Source of the DNA: Hirudo medicinalis
Lineage: Eukaryota > Annelida > Clitellata > Hirudinida > Hirudinidae
Direction: 5' to 3'
Assembly (NCBI GenBank): GCA_011800805.1
Contig: MPNW01000113.1
Location: 248,399-269,578, forward strand
DNA length: 21,180 nucleotides
Numbering within the stretch: the first letter of the stretch is position 1; every line of letters starts with the position of its first letter. A program made the position numbers and the translations under genes. A model generated the notes under the pieces. That model did not search any database, was not told the origin of the DNA, and worked only from the letters and a program-made list of their open reading frames with translations. Below, piece after piece: positions 1 through 9,930 of this stretch.

Positions 1-305
1 GGAGAGAGAAGGGAAGAATGCCCTGACTTAGCTTCTTAAATAGCCAGACAGGACAAAGGAGGATGTCCACAAACAAAGGATGCGCGCCTGGTAAGTCATC
101 GCTGATAGGGTTAGGGTCAGCACGTGATTACGATGGATGTGCGATCCTACAGCTGTTTCACTTCATACATCTTTCTCCGCCACCTTCAGATCCATGGTTT
201 TAGTTATCTTTTAAATATTTATTTCCCAGAATAACATGTGAGTAGTAACAAGTGGACGCAAAATAAGTGACAAAAACAACTAAAATCAAGTACAGAGGAA
301 CAGAG
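1..305. other. no gene seen (left edge, possibly LINE 3' flank)
   Basis: No reading frame resembles a known protein. The stretch lies just downstream, in minus-strand sense, of the LINE ORF2 remnant that begins at 306, so part of it may be that element's 3' untranslated region. It contains two adjacent TTAGGG-like units near 107-117, too few to mean anything. Confidence 0.4.
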
Positions 306-600
306 TTACCTCCCGTCTAAAGCGACTAATGATGTGCGATTATGTATCAAGTAATGATGACAACCCTTTGTAAAGAAGACCAGTTTGAACATAGACAAGG
401 ACGGTGATGATCTTATTTGGAGAGGTGTGGTAGAGTACATGTGGGGCCCGAAGCATTTCAAGGAAAATAATTCCAATGTAGTCCGGGCTTGGTCAGAACG
501 AAGACGAATTCCAGTATTCATGGATGCAATAAATAATAAAATGTAAATATTAGTTCGGTGTATAGAATGAGGCAGAATTTCGTTGGCATTAAAAAACCAT
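306..600 (-). pseudogene. LINE ORF2 remnant, C-terminal end of reverse transcriptase ORF
   Basis: Read on the minus strand, the open stretch at 306-521 holds the pattern that ends ORF2 in many CR1/Jockey-type non-LTR retrotransposons: a D-Q-A-R-T-T-L segment, then S-L-K-C-F-G-P, then P-L-Q-I-R-S-S-P-S-L-S-M-F-K, and a stop about 25 residues later. In intact elements this is the region after the thumb, where a W/Y-N-x-L-P-x-x-I-R-x-S-x-S-L-x-x-F-K motif is typical. Upstream (521 to about 600) similarity fades into weakly related sequence. No reverse transcriptase core is attached, so this is a fragment. It probably sits in an intron or in the 5' flank of the KDM6A gene. The call rests on motif recognition, not on an alignment. 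Confidence 0.6.
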
Positions 601-1298
601 GTAGATATCTTTACAATTCCATGTGCTACAAGCCACTTAAGTCACAACATATTGTCTCATTGATCCTGTCGCTAGTAAAACTATGAGACGGGATATTTCA
701 ACTCATAAATATGGAAATCAGCAATATTATATAACATTTTGAAGATAATTATTAGCACTATAAAATAGTATACGTTGCCCAAAAATTTATGTTAAATAAA
801 ATTAGTTTTTGACTAATTATTTTTTGAAAGCAATTTTCATTATTAAAAAAATAGCAAATTAAATAATTCTGTAATATTCAGAAAGGTTATCATCACCCCC
901 TTCGAAATATGTGCCATTTATAAACTTTCTATGTTTACAGGCATCAAAGTTTGCAAAAAACCAGAATCCCCGCACCGCTGCTCGAATAACCGGGCTGTTT
1001 TGACTTCGTTTGGCGAGTCTAATGCTCGCGATTGGCGTTGAGGATCTGGGGTATGGAGGATTTAGGTGACGACACGAACAAATGCGGGAAAATCAAATTA
1101 GTATTCAAGAAAAATTTGGTTAGCAAAACTTATTAATCAAAAGTTTTTGGGTACGGCCTTCGTGAATATTTTTTGTAATTGCGGAATTAGAGCTGGAATT
1201 GACGAATTAGTTGTCAATAATTAAATTATCAAGTTAAACTAAATGAAGTGTTCATTAGTTGATTAGTTAATGAATGATGCAAAATAAAAATATTTTAG
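601..1298. other. probable intron upstream of the first visible KDM6A exon
   Basis: AT-rich sequence with no recognisable exon. A CAG-preceded stretch at about 942-1,050 looks acceptor-like and is richer in GC, but its frames hit stops and match nothing in UTX. None of the TPR motifs expected upstream in this gene were found here. The segment ends with the acceptor TATTTTAG at 1,291-1,298. Confidence 0.45.
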
Positions 1299-4200
1299 GG
1301 TGAATGGGAATCATTCATCAAACAGTCAGTAAATGGCAAGGTAAGGGATGATGATGATGACCTCCAAAGTGAAGTTAAGCAGTCAAATGTGCCTGAGTCA
1401 CAGAGCTCTGCTGAGGATACAGAAATTTCTCAACAGATGAATCTCATGCATGTCACTAGAGATTTATATTTTACAAACTCTACTAAAAATGAACCTGAAA
1501 TCCTGTTAAATTCAGCTTGTTCCATTAATCAAGCTTTCACTTCACACACGAAGGCTTTTATTTCCATCAATGGAAACACCGAAAGAGAAAGCAACATTAA
1601 TCCGCAATTAATGAAACATAGCACAGGAGGATTTGTATCACTGTTTGAGAGGAATGAACTTCAAGAAAGCACAAAATATGAAAGAAATAATATCTCTTTT
1701 GATCACGGAAAGAGTGACTTGGACACTGAGTTGCCTCGAAGTGATGTTGAAAATTTGGATTTAAAGTCTGTCAAGTCAGGAATTGTGGATGATTCCTTCC
1801 TTGCCCCTCTCAATAAAGGTAAAGACAAAATATCCAAAATGTTACTTAATTTCAAATTGGAAAATTATTCCAGTTTTTAATGGAAATGTTAATTCATTCA
1901 AAAATTTCACAGAATCTGCTGAACATCTGACTCTTTATCTCCTCCCTGAATTCAGTGACCCGTCAAACCTTCCTCAACCTCCGACCCATCCATCAATCGG
2001 GGAACAAACCATTCTGCACCCTTCCTTTCCTGTTATTCAAGTGAGTTTTATGAAATTTTTATTTTACAAATGTTCAGTACATTTTGTGAACTCATTGAAC
2101 AGGTTGTTAATTATGAGCATGCCCATAGCAGGTCGATGGAGGAGTATTGCTCGAAGCAGATCTGTTGCCTCATCCGAGGTCTGTGCAGAGTCACCAACCT
2201 GAGTGAGTTGTGAATCTGTGATGCCAATCAAAAGAACATGCACTGCTCATTCATGTTTTACATTTATCTTATCTTGGATTATGCTAACAAAATTGGATAT
2301 AAGTTTTCATTTAATATAACTTTAATGTCATTAAAATATAACATGTCAATGATAAACTTTAAGAGTTGGAAGTGTTTTCAACTGCCACATTGCGTCAGAC
2401 GTTTGGAGATTACAACATGGAGATTCGAGTTCAGAAGAAATTCCAAAATAACAGGAGGAAACCAGGCAGTAAGACTTGGAACTTTCAGAGCAAACCATCT
2501 TCAATCACCATCAACCAATTTGCCAAGTACCAAGCAATATCATTTGTATGTTGTTTGCTTCTTTGTGCTGATCTTAAGTTCATGGGTTTGTGTCATTCCA
2601 GTTGAAAGCTACATCTGCAAACAACTTAAAGTCCTTGTCGAGGTGAGAAAGACGACATTGTTTGAATTTGCATTAGAATTTCTTAACTCACATTTTTTTC
2701 AGAAAGGAAATCATTCATTTTGGAACGAATGTTGATCTTTCAAACTTTGAAATCTGGAAGGAACAGCTGCAAGAATTGGAAAAGTTGCCAAACTTTTTAA
2801 AGGTTTGGTTACATTTGTGGTTAAATGATGTCAAATGATTAATAGTTAAATCTTAAGTTAGTTCTTATGGTAGACATTATTTGCACAGATTCGTTTTAGT
2901 TGAATCTTCTGAATAGTACTTTTAATGACATACAATAGCATGTTCACCTATTGCTTGAGAGCACATCAAAGCAATAATTTTTGTGATTGCTTAATTTATA
3001 TTCCAAGGTTTACTGTCCCGAAATAAACATGTTGAACCACATCGGGCACAATGTTTTGGGGGTGAACACTGTCCAATTGTACATGAAGGTTCCAGGTTGC
3101 AGGACACCTGGTTTGTGCCATCATAATCACAACTGCTAGTGTTGTTGCCACCTTTATCAATGTTTTATTGTCTTTGTTGTGTTAGGACACCAGGAGAACA
3201 ACAACTTCAGTGCCATAAACATAAACATTGGACCAGGATCCTGTCAGTGGTTCTGTGTGGCTGACAGTTTTTGGGGTGTCATTTATGACCTTTGCAAAAA
3301 GTTTGCCTTTTTTCTTGCTCTTGTTTGTCACATTCAATGGTTAAAACATTAATTTCAAGGAGAGGCATCAATTACAGTAGTGGTTCTTGGTGGCCAGATT
3401 TGAAGGACTTAATCAATAACAATGTGCCTGTGTATCAAGTACTCCAAGAACCTGGTGATGTTATTTGGATTGGTCCTGGCACCATTCATTGGGTGCAATC
3501 TGTCGTGAGCTTCAATTTCACTTTTTAAGAAGGAATAAAGAAGGAAAAATAGCTTTTGATTGATGATATCACAAATTGATTATGATTTATCAAGAAATAA
3601 TTTTAAAAAATATTGTCATCAAATAAATAGTTGTAATGAGCATAGTTGTCACAATGTTGTAAATTGCACCATTATTGTTAGGGTTGGTGCAACAATGTGG
3701 CGTGGAACGTGGGACCCATGAGTGAAAGGCAATTTAGATCGGCCATCGAGAGGTACGAGTACAACCGAATCCACCCTCCGTACAAATCCATCGTTCCCAT
3801 GGTTCAACTCTCCTGGAATCTTGCTCATCAATTCCTTAAACAAGATTCAAATGCCTGTGTTGACATGTAAACTCCTACAATTTCTTTTGTTCATTCTTTA
3901 AATTGAGATGCCTCTGGCACTATGCACATGGTACTCTATGAATTAATAATAATTGTTATTATTATGGTGAAGATGCCATTTTCTCGTTAAATCAGAAGCT
4001 ATGCTGAGAGGATATTCCGTGTGATATCAGCCAGTTTGAGGTTCTGCAAAGAGGTTTTAGTCAGGATTCAAAGGCTTGGTAAAAGAAGTGTTCGACAGGA
4101 CAGACTTCCTTCAGATTTAGCTCATTACTGTGAAATATGCCAGGTTTGAGCATATTTAAGTTATAAAAGTAAAATTTGATTATTAATTTCAATTATCATT

Positions 4201-4375
4201 TCAGAATGAAGTTTTTAACATCATATTTGCCCATAAAAACCTAGTCCACTGTTATGCCTGTGCAGTTAGGAAGAGCGCATGCCTCAAAGAATTTTATGTC
4301 CTTGAAGAATACAGCTTAGAAGGGTTGCAAAATGTAGTCGATGAATTTGCTGTGAAAATTGTGACGTTTACTTAA
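1299..4375 (+). CDS. KDM6A: KDM6A/UTX-type H3K27 demethylase, 3' part (12 exons, 5'-partial)
   Basis: JmjC-family, Fe(II)- and 2-oxoglutarate-dependent enzyme that removes methyl groups from histone H3 lysine 27 in the nucleus. In other animals it works with the MLL3/4 complex. Exons: 1299-1818, 1913-2040, 2103-2202, 2364-2545, 2602-2642, 2703-2802, 3008-3110, 3186-3300, 3360-3504, 3682-3866, 3996-4143 and 4205-4375. All phases join and give 645 residues plus TAA. The first exon encodes a polar, acidic, unconserved linker. Family-like sequence starts at the L-I-R-G-L stretch in exon 3. The JmjC core includes G-H-Q-E-N-N-N (metal ligands H393 and E395) and G-T-I-H-W-V-Q (third ligand H473); the 80-residue H-to-H spacing equals that of human UTX. 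The zinc-binding end has H-Y-C-E-I-C and H-C-Y-A-C. The TPR region found at the N terminus of UTX must lie upstream of the window or be absent. No AATAAA is seen in the 500 bp after the stop. Paralogue identity (UTX, UTY or JMJD3-like) is less sure; invertebrates usually have one UTX. Confidence 0.92.
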
Positions 4376-4979
4376 AAGCTTTGTGTTTGCTATTGTTTTG
4401 AAGTAGCAACATTTTGTTTTGATTGAATTCCCTCACATCTCAGGAAACATTTTTAATGAATCTCATTGTTATTGTTGCACATTAATTTATTAGTCTTGAC
4501 TCAGGGATATGTAATATATCAGTGATGTATTGCCTTATTTAATGACTGATAACTGCTTTTCTATCATGTTTTTGTCAGGAATTTGTGCTGAGTTTTTGTG
4601 TGTGTTGTGCTCATATTTCCAACAAAATGATTGCATTTTCAATTATGCATTTTTACTGCGTTTGTTATATTTAGATGTTGATTTATATTATATATAGCCA
4701 CGGATTTATTCATCATAATGCAAATGAGAGTAAGTTATTCCTTTAGGAGACTGATTCTATTCACATAAGTGCAATCTCAATTAAGCACTTAAATGTAAAT
4801 ACTGAGCCGAGGTTTACTTAGCGATTAGAGTAGCGCCGATTATTCAGAAAGTGGGGGAAATTAGGGAAAAAACAGTGCAGCACAATGAAGAGAGCGGTAG
4901 AAGACCATCGCTCAATTGTGGAGTGCAAGCCTAGGAGGATGAGAACTAGAAAAGAATGTCAATTTTAGAAATATTTTGA
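4376..4979. other. 3' flank of KDM6A, no gene seen
   Basis: AT-rich sequence that should contain the KDM6A 3' untranslated region. I see no AATAAA or ATTAAA on the plus strand. The last 100 bases become more GC-rich and may already belong to the decayed LINE fragment that is clear from about 4,980 onward on the minus strand. Confidence 0.4.
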
Positions 4980-5400
4980 AAGTTGAGCGAGGCTCTGCCT
5001 CCGTCTGCTTCATAAGGCTCAAACGATTTCTCAACTCTGAGAAGACAAGTGAAACATAGCCCGAATTAAACGCTTATGTAAAATGTGCAGAGAGTTGAGA
5101 CGAGATGGATAGTTGGATGCCCATACAATATATAATATTGAAATAATAGAGATAAGGAAACACCAGGGCAGAGTATAGCATAAGACCAGTTCTGGTGTCA
5201 GCTTAGTGGTAGTCGAGAGATATCGCTCCAATAATTTTTAGAAACTTTAAATTTTATGTATTGGATGTGGTTTAACCAAGAGAATTTTTCATCTAAGAAC
5301 ACGCCTAAAAAGTTAGCGGATGAACACGATTAATGGGGAAGTTATGAATAGAAATATTAAGACTGAGATTGGTAAAAAAAAGCTGGGTGAATATTGCCTC
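4980..5400 (-). pseudogene. LINE reverse transcriptase remnant (post-palm region)
   Basis: On the minus strand the frames, shifted once or twice, contain L-D-E-K-F-S-W-L-N-H-I (near 5,275-5,305) followed by K-V-S-K-N, then I-V-W-A-S-N-Y-P-S-R-L with L-H-I-L-H-K-R-L-I-R-A (about 5,070-5,135). This matches the order seen after the catalytic palm in CR1/Jockey-type reverse transcriptases: F-L-G-V-x-L-D-x-x-L-x-W-x-x-H-I, then a Y-x-x-x-I-W-G-x-x-Y-x-x-x-L-x-x-L-x-x-L-Q-K-R-x-I-R motif. Stops and a frameshift near 5,308 show it is dead. It has the same orientation as the endonuclease-RT relic at 8,620-9,760 and the C-terminal relic at 306-600. They could be from one family, but other sequence separates them. 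Confidence 0.6.
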
Positions 5401-5538
5401 TCGGATTTTGATGAATTCTGCGCTTATTTCCACCATTTTTTAAAGTAATTTATACTTGAAATTATACTTAAATTAATTTAAGTTCTGGCGGTTGTTTTTT
5501 TCTCTTCTAACTTTATTCTACTACTCGAAATGTGATCA

Positions 5539-6060
5539 TGGCTCCCAAAGGCCTTAAGCTTGACAACGAAGTCTATTTGCTACATAAAATTATGGAGAGA
5601 CTGAGTCCACTCGTCAAAAGTCAGATTCGCGAAATTGTGGCGCAGTATCTGTTGCCTATGCTATCAGGAAGGAATTGAAACCCTTACAACAGGAGCTCCG
5701 ATTGTTCAAGGATGAAAATAAAATCCTTCAGCAAAAAGTTGATTTGCTGGAAAATCAATCAGGATCAAAGAATCTTGATATTCATGGAATTCCAGAATCA
5801 TCGTTTGCTGAAGCAGCATCAGCTTCCTCCGAGGAGGGTAATTCCCATAGATTTACTCCTCGTCAGGACACAGTGATTGCAGTTGTTGAATGTTGCAAAT
5901 CAAGATTGGGTTTGGAGATTTCTTCCAGGGATGTTGATGCTAGTTATAGAATCAAGGGTCTTAAAAATGGCTAAGGCACATTCTGATATCTTCTCCAGAG
6001 GCAGGAAACTCCACAAAGAGAAAAAAAATTAATTCTATCTGGACTTGACAAGGTCATGTC
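5539..6060 (+). pseudogene. LINE ORF1-like remnant (coiled coil plus RRM-like segment)
   Basis: An ATG at 5539 opens a 45-codon frame that ends in a stop near 5,677. A one-base frame change near 5,655 continues into A-I-R-K-E-L-K-P-L-Q-Q-E-L and an open frame to 5974. The protein has a heptad-rich stretch (L-F-K-D-E-N-K-I-L-Q-Q-K-V-D-L-L-E-N), followed by L-D-I-H-G-I-P-E, then a C-x-x-x-L-G-L-E-I-S-x-x-D-V segment and S-Y-R-I-K. This is the layout of many LINE ORF1 proteins: coiled coil, then N-x-x-I-x-G-I-P-E, then I-x-x-x-L-x-x-x-I-x-x-x-D-I-x-x-x-x-R-x, the start of the RNA-binding domain. After 5,974 it decays, with an R-K-L-H-K-like end near 6,020. A host gene is possible but less likely. 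No reverse transcriptase follows on this strand. Confidence 0.55.
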
Positions 6061-6369
6061 TGCTTGAAAAAAATGAATCTGATAAACCTCTTAAGGTTTC
6101 TAGTTTGGATGATTTAACAAAATACCATTGACAGATACTTACCCTCATGTCAGAGCTGTATTATCTCTTTTGTTTCTTTTGAATTCCAGTATACACTACA
6201 CACAATCACCCACTCTAGTTAGCTAAAACAATCAATGACTTAACTTCACACAAACATGTTTTAAATTTGGTTATTTGTTTAAAAACTGATATTTAATTTA
6301 ATTGTAATCAGTAATAATAAAGTCACTTTACATAAGGCAAGTAGGCATCACTTTAGCCAGTCACACAAA
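6061..6369. other. spacer between ORF1-like relic and hAT relic, no gene seen
   Basis: AT-rich sequence without a supported reading frame. It may include the end of the hAT element, which reads in from the right on the minus strand, but I could not identify a terminal inverted repeat or target-site duplication by eye. Confidence 0.35.
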
Positions 6370-7960
6370 CAAACCAGAGCATTTACATTTCCTGGAAGCA
6401 GACATGATTGCATTTTGTTGATGATATACCCTGTAGAACTGAACAGTTTTTTGCACAGAACAGATGTTGAAGGTGCACAAAGAATTGTTTACATAAAATT
6501 GCCTAGGACAGGAAAATGATGGTTATTAAGTTTCCACACCATGAGAGGATCTTCTGTTTCTGGAACGGGAGCTTCTTCTTGGTACCATCAGCTCAGACTC
6601 TGCAATGTGTACTGTGTCTGATTCTTCAGCTGCGATCTGCAAAGGACTGCAATTCATTCACTCAGCAACAAGTAAGTTTTTGTCTCTTCAGCACAGGCGA
6701 TCTTGTCTCTGTTTTTTTCTTCTGTTGGATGTCCTGCTCACTGTTTTCTATCATAAAAGTCTCTGAATGCATTTGACAATGCTGTCCACACTGCTTCTTG
6801 TTTTGCTCTTCTTAGAAATGTGAGTTTCTTGTGACATGGATCTAAGGCCATAGCCATTTGCAATGTTGGCATCAATGCCTTCAATTCTGTTCATGAAGTC
6901 ATTGAATGTTGAAGTTCTGAATCTTGTACTGTAGCCTGGATCATAATCATTAACCATTAACAATCTACGCAAAAAGGCCTCTAATGGAAGAACATGTCGC
7001 ATATTGTTCACTCCCATCATATTCCATAGCATCTGCAAGTGAACCTAAGACTGACATATTCGACCATTTTGTCCCAATCCGTTTCTGTCAGTTTAGGACT
7101 GCTGCAGTTTTTTGGATGATCAATATAATACTGTGTTATGGCATCTTTGACTTCCAACAATCTGGTTAACATCATGTAGGTACTGTTCCAATGAGTTGCC
7201 ACATCCTGCTGCAATTTGTGGAAAATTACGTCTTCTATCGGCCGATGGACACTGGAATGGTTTCTCTTCAGTTCAGATGTGTTGGCTGAAATGCCCAACT
7301 AAGTGTCAACATTTTACCAAAAGAGGTGATGAGTCAGCTGTCTTCAAACCTGCTAACATGCAGTTGAAGACAGTGTGCAATACATAGTATGTGACTGCAA
7401 TCGGTTCGTCCGATTGCAGCAACTGTGTTGCATGCATTGTCTGTGACGATGCAGCATATCTTATCAGTGATGTTCCACATTCCAACAAACTCTTCAAAGA
7501 AACTGGCAACGTTTTTTGCAAGTGTTAGGCCTGGTTTTGAAGAGCTGTCCGCAGTACATCATCTGGCACAATTAAAGTCGGACGTCCTGAACTGGCAATC
7601 CTGTGAGCTAAACTTTCAAGTCTGCAGAAAGTTTGTTGCTTACAGGCTTGTTTTTCTNTTCTATTGTTAGTAATTGTCGGCAATGTCTTGATATTTGAGA
7701 GGATGTTAGTGCCGAAGGTGATACAATAGCAACTATTTGAACCATAGAAAGCAAATTATTTGTTGCAGTGACCACAGTAAACTCTTTCACCATCAACTAC
7801 TTTGCCAAGAGCATGTAGCTTATAAACAAAAGTCTATTATTCCTTCTATTGTTCATGTCTTGGCATCTGTGATCAACTGCTCAATTATGACAGGAATAGT
7901 ATCTGATGAAACTATAATAGCCAAAGTGTTGTGGCTGAACTATCTATGCTAATGTAGGAG
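6370..7960 (-). pseudogene. hAT-superfamily (ZBED-like) transposase relic
   Basis: Several minus-strand frames, in the right order for one gene, add up to a decayed hAT transposase. Reading right to left: Y-C-G-H-C-N-K with a later S-R-H-C-R (about 7,590-7,800), fitting a BED-type zinc finger; S-L-L-E-C-G-T-S-L-I-R and D-E-P-I-A-V-T (7,306-7,521), core catalytic region; D-V-A-T-H-W-N-S-T-Y-M-M-L-x-R-L (near 7,180-7,210), a strongly conserved hAT block; D-P-C-H-K-K-L-T-F-L (frame-shifted, about 6,810-6,840); and D-P-L-M-V-W-K-L-N-N-H-H-F-P then T-S-V-L-C-K-K-L-F-S-S-T-G (about 6,430-6,560), the C-terminal dimerisation domain, where P-A-T-S-V-P-S-E-R-x-F-S is usual. At least four frameshifts and several stops make it non-functional. 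One base (7,658) is reported as n. A domesticated ZBED gene is excluded by the damage. Confidence 0.75.
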
Positions 7961-8619
7961 CTAGGAGCGGCAACTTCCCTTTTGTTCGTTCTAGTCCTAG
8001 TTATGTGTTAGGTAGTGTGGATTCGTTGGTGAATAAAGTAGTTGTCTGTAGTGTCTTGGTGTAATTGACGAAATCATCCCTGTCATTTCCTTATTATTCT
8101 CATGCTGGAGATTCATTTAAGAAATTGAACATTATGTAAATTTATCAAATTCATTTTTTTCAAACAGTAATATTTATGCATAAATACCATCATCATATGT
8201 TATCTCCAATATTTGATAACTATTTTACTCTAAACCTTTTAAGTCCACATGATACCAGAAATTGGATTCCATATCAATCCAATTTCATTCCATTCGCTGT
8301 GTAGGCCCTAGGGTATTTTCAAGATTACCTTGCTCATTATTTGCTAATCCATTTAAGAAGTCCTTAAGTATTCACTTCTGCTTCTGTACCTCTTTAGTAA
8401 GTTCATCCACATGCAATATCATATTGTAAATAATCTTATGCTCTATCTCTTTTATATACTGGAAACATATCTTAACATCAATATTACCCTTAGTTCTATT
8501 GTTTAATTTCATTCCTTAGGCAGCCCAATCAGCAGGATAAGTTTCCCTTGGGGATGTACTTTGAATTGTTGTTTTTTTTCTTCTTACTAATCTCTGTTCA
8601 TTGTTTGTTATCATAGGAG
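7961..8619. other. spacer between hAT and LINE relics, no gene seen
   Basis: AT-rich sequence with short homopolymer runs and no convincing coding or RNA gene. The hAT 5' flank and the LINE 3' part may extend into it, but similarity cannot be seen by eye. Confidence 0.35.
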
Positions 8620-9760
8620 CAATCCAAATAAACGCTTTAAAAAAAAAGATCAAATTGAATTTTAGAGTTTCCATGATGGAACAGCATGTAATTCGTTTTT
8701 TGAGGTTGAGAGAAAGTTTGTTAGCACAAAACCATTCGAATATGTAAAAAAAAGTTTGTCATTTAAATCATCAATTAGTCTATTTAAATCACCTCCAAAT
8801 GTAAAAAGATGTGTCATCAGCAAAAAGATAATAGATCCTTGGGGTGCACCACAAGTAATTGCCTCACCGGAGGATGTCACATTTTCATAACAAACTCATT
8901 GCATTCTATCCCAGAGATAGTCCCGAAACCATTGCAAACTCTTAATAAGTAATATATAATGGTTGACTGTATCGAAGGCTTTGGCCAAATCAATAAATAT
9001 TCCAACTGTGTGTTTCCTATGATCAAGAGCCTCTGCAATCCCAGATTGCAACAGAGTTAAGGGCATATAAGTTGAGTTTTTCTTTCTAAATTCAAATTGA
9101 CTATCTGATATTAATTGAAATTTTGACAGGTATAAATTCTGGGATCAGGTGTCATCCCTTCATTGGCAAGCCCAACAATCCAATGTCTTTGAACTGTAAC
9201 TGGAAAGCTGGAATCATAGATGTTAAGATATTTTTGATTAGAAATGGAATATGCTGAAGACACGTCACCAGTTTGAGATTCTATAGATTTCAGACCAATT
9301 CTCAACAGTCAGCTTGTTTTGAAATCCATCAATGTTGGAAATTTGCTTTTTGGGAGAACAGTTTTCATTGTTGATCTTTACATGAAAAATTAAATCAGCT
9401 AAAAAAAAATATTTGAAAGTCTGATAAATCCAAAATCAATATTTTTGAAAAGGAATGTTGTAAAGGATGATTTGTGAACATGTTGCCTATTGCTGATGCA
9501 GAGGTTGAACATCTTATAGGCTTGGTAATGACAGGAAGCGGGAAATGTGTTGTCAAACTATTCAGAAAATCAGCAGTGGAGGGATCATTATCTTTACTTA
9601 ACAGATTTATTATTTATATTAAAGTCCCCAAGTAAAGTTGTGTCTATAAGAGTGACATCCCGCAAAAAGCTGTTGGACTCCTCAACGAAGACTAGCAAGT
9701 TGGTGCCTGGAGGTCGATAAATGGTGGCAGCAATTTAAAAACTTAAATCATTTGAATCTT
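8620..9760 (-). pseudogene. LINE relic: APE endonuclease piece plus reverse transcriptase palm
   Basis: Minus strand, reading from about 9,760 down. First, I-Y-R-P-P-G (near 9,705-9,725) and L-L-G-D-F-N-I (near 9,615-9,635), the hallmark order of the C-terminal half of the apurinic-type endonuclease of non-LTR retrotransposons. Then S-D-S-Q-F-E-F-R (near 9,085-9,105), I-F-I-D-L-A-K-A-F-D-T-V-N-H (near 8,965-9,005; RT motif A with its Asp), C-G-A-P-Q-G-S-I (near 8,835-8,858; motif B), F-A-D-D-T in a shifted frame (near 8,808-8,826; motif C), and N-K-L-S-L-N-L-K-K (near 8,693-8,725). Motifs B and C nearly touch, so an internal deletion has removed the usual intervening segment. More sequence is missing between endonuclease and palm. 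Stops and frameshifts are frequent. It is truncated at the 5' end and stops about 170 bp short of the SMC2 start codon. Family is probably CR1/Jockey-like. Confidence 0.78.
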
Positions 9761-9930
9761 CATTTATATATGAAATTAATAATTTAAAATATTATTTTCT
9801 TTATTTTAACCACTAGACACTTTATGATTTTCGATTTATCAATGGTGTTAAGAGACAAAAATTGTTACTTTATCTTTGTTTACAATAACTCAAAGCAAAT
9901 TTTCACTGGCGCCAAGAGTTGCCTTTCAAG

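Noticed and set aside
105..118. Two TTAGGG-like units resembling telomere repeat
   Set aside because: Only two units; expected by chance and not a telomeric array.
942..1062. Possible exon after TTTACAG
   Set aside because: All frames meet stops or match nothing in UTX, and the phase does not fit the next exon at 1,299.
6516..6776. Plus-strand open frame of 86 codons
   Set aside because: It is the antisense of the hAT C-terminal domain.
7658..7658. Ambiguous base n inside the hAT relic
   Set aside because: An assembly or base-calling uncertainty, not biology; it affects only one codon of a dead gene.
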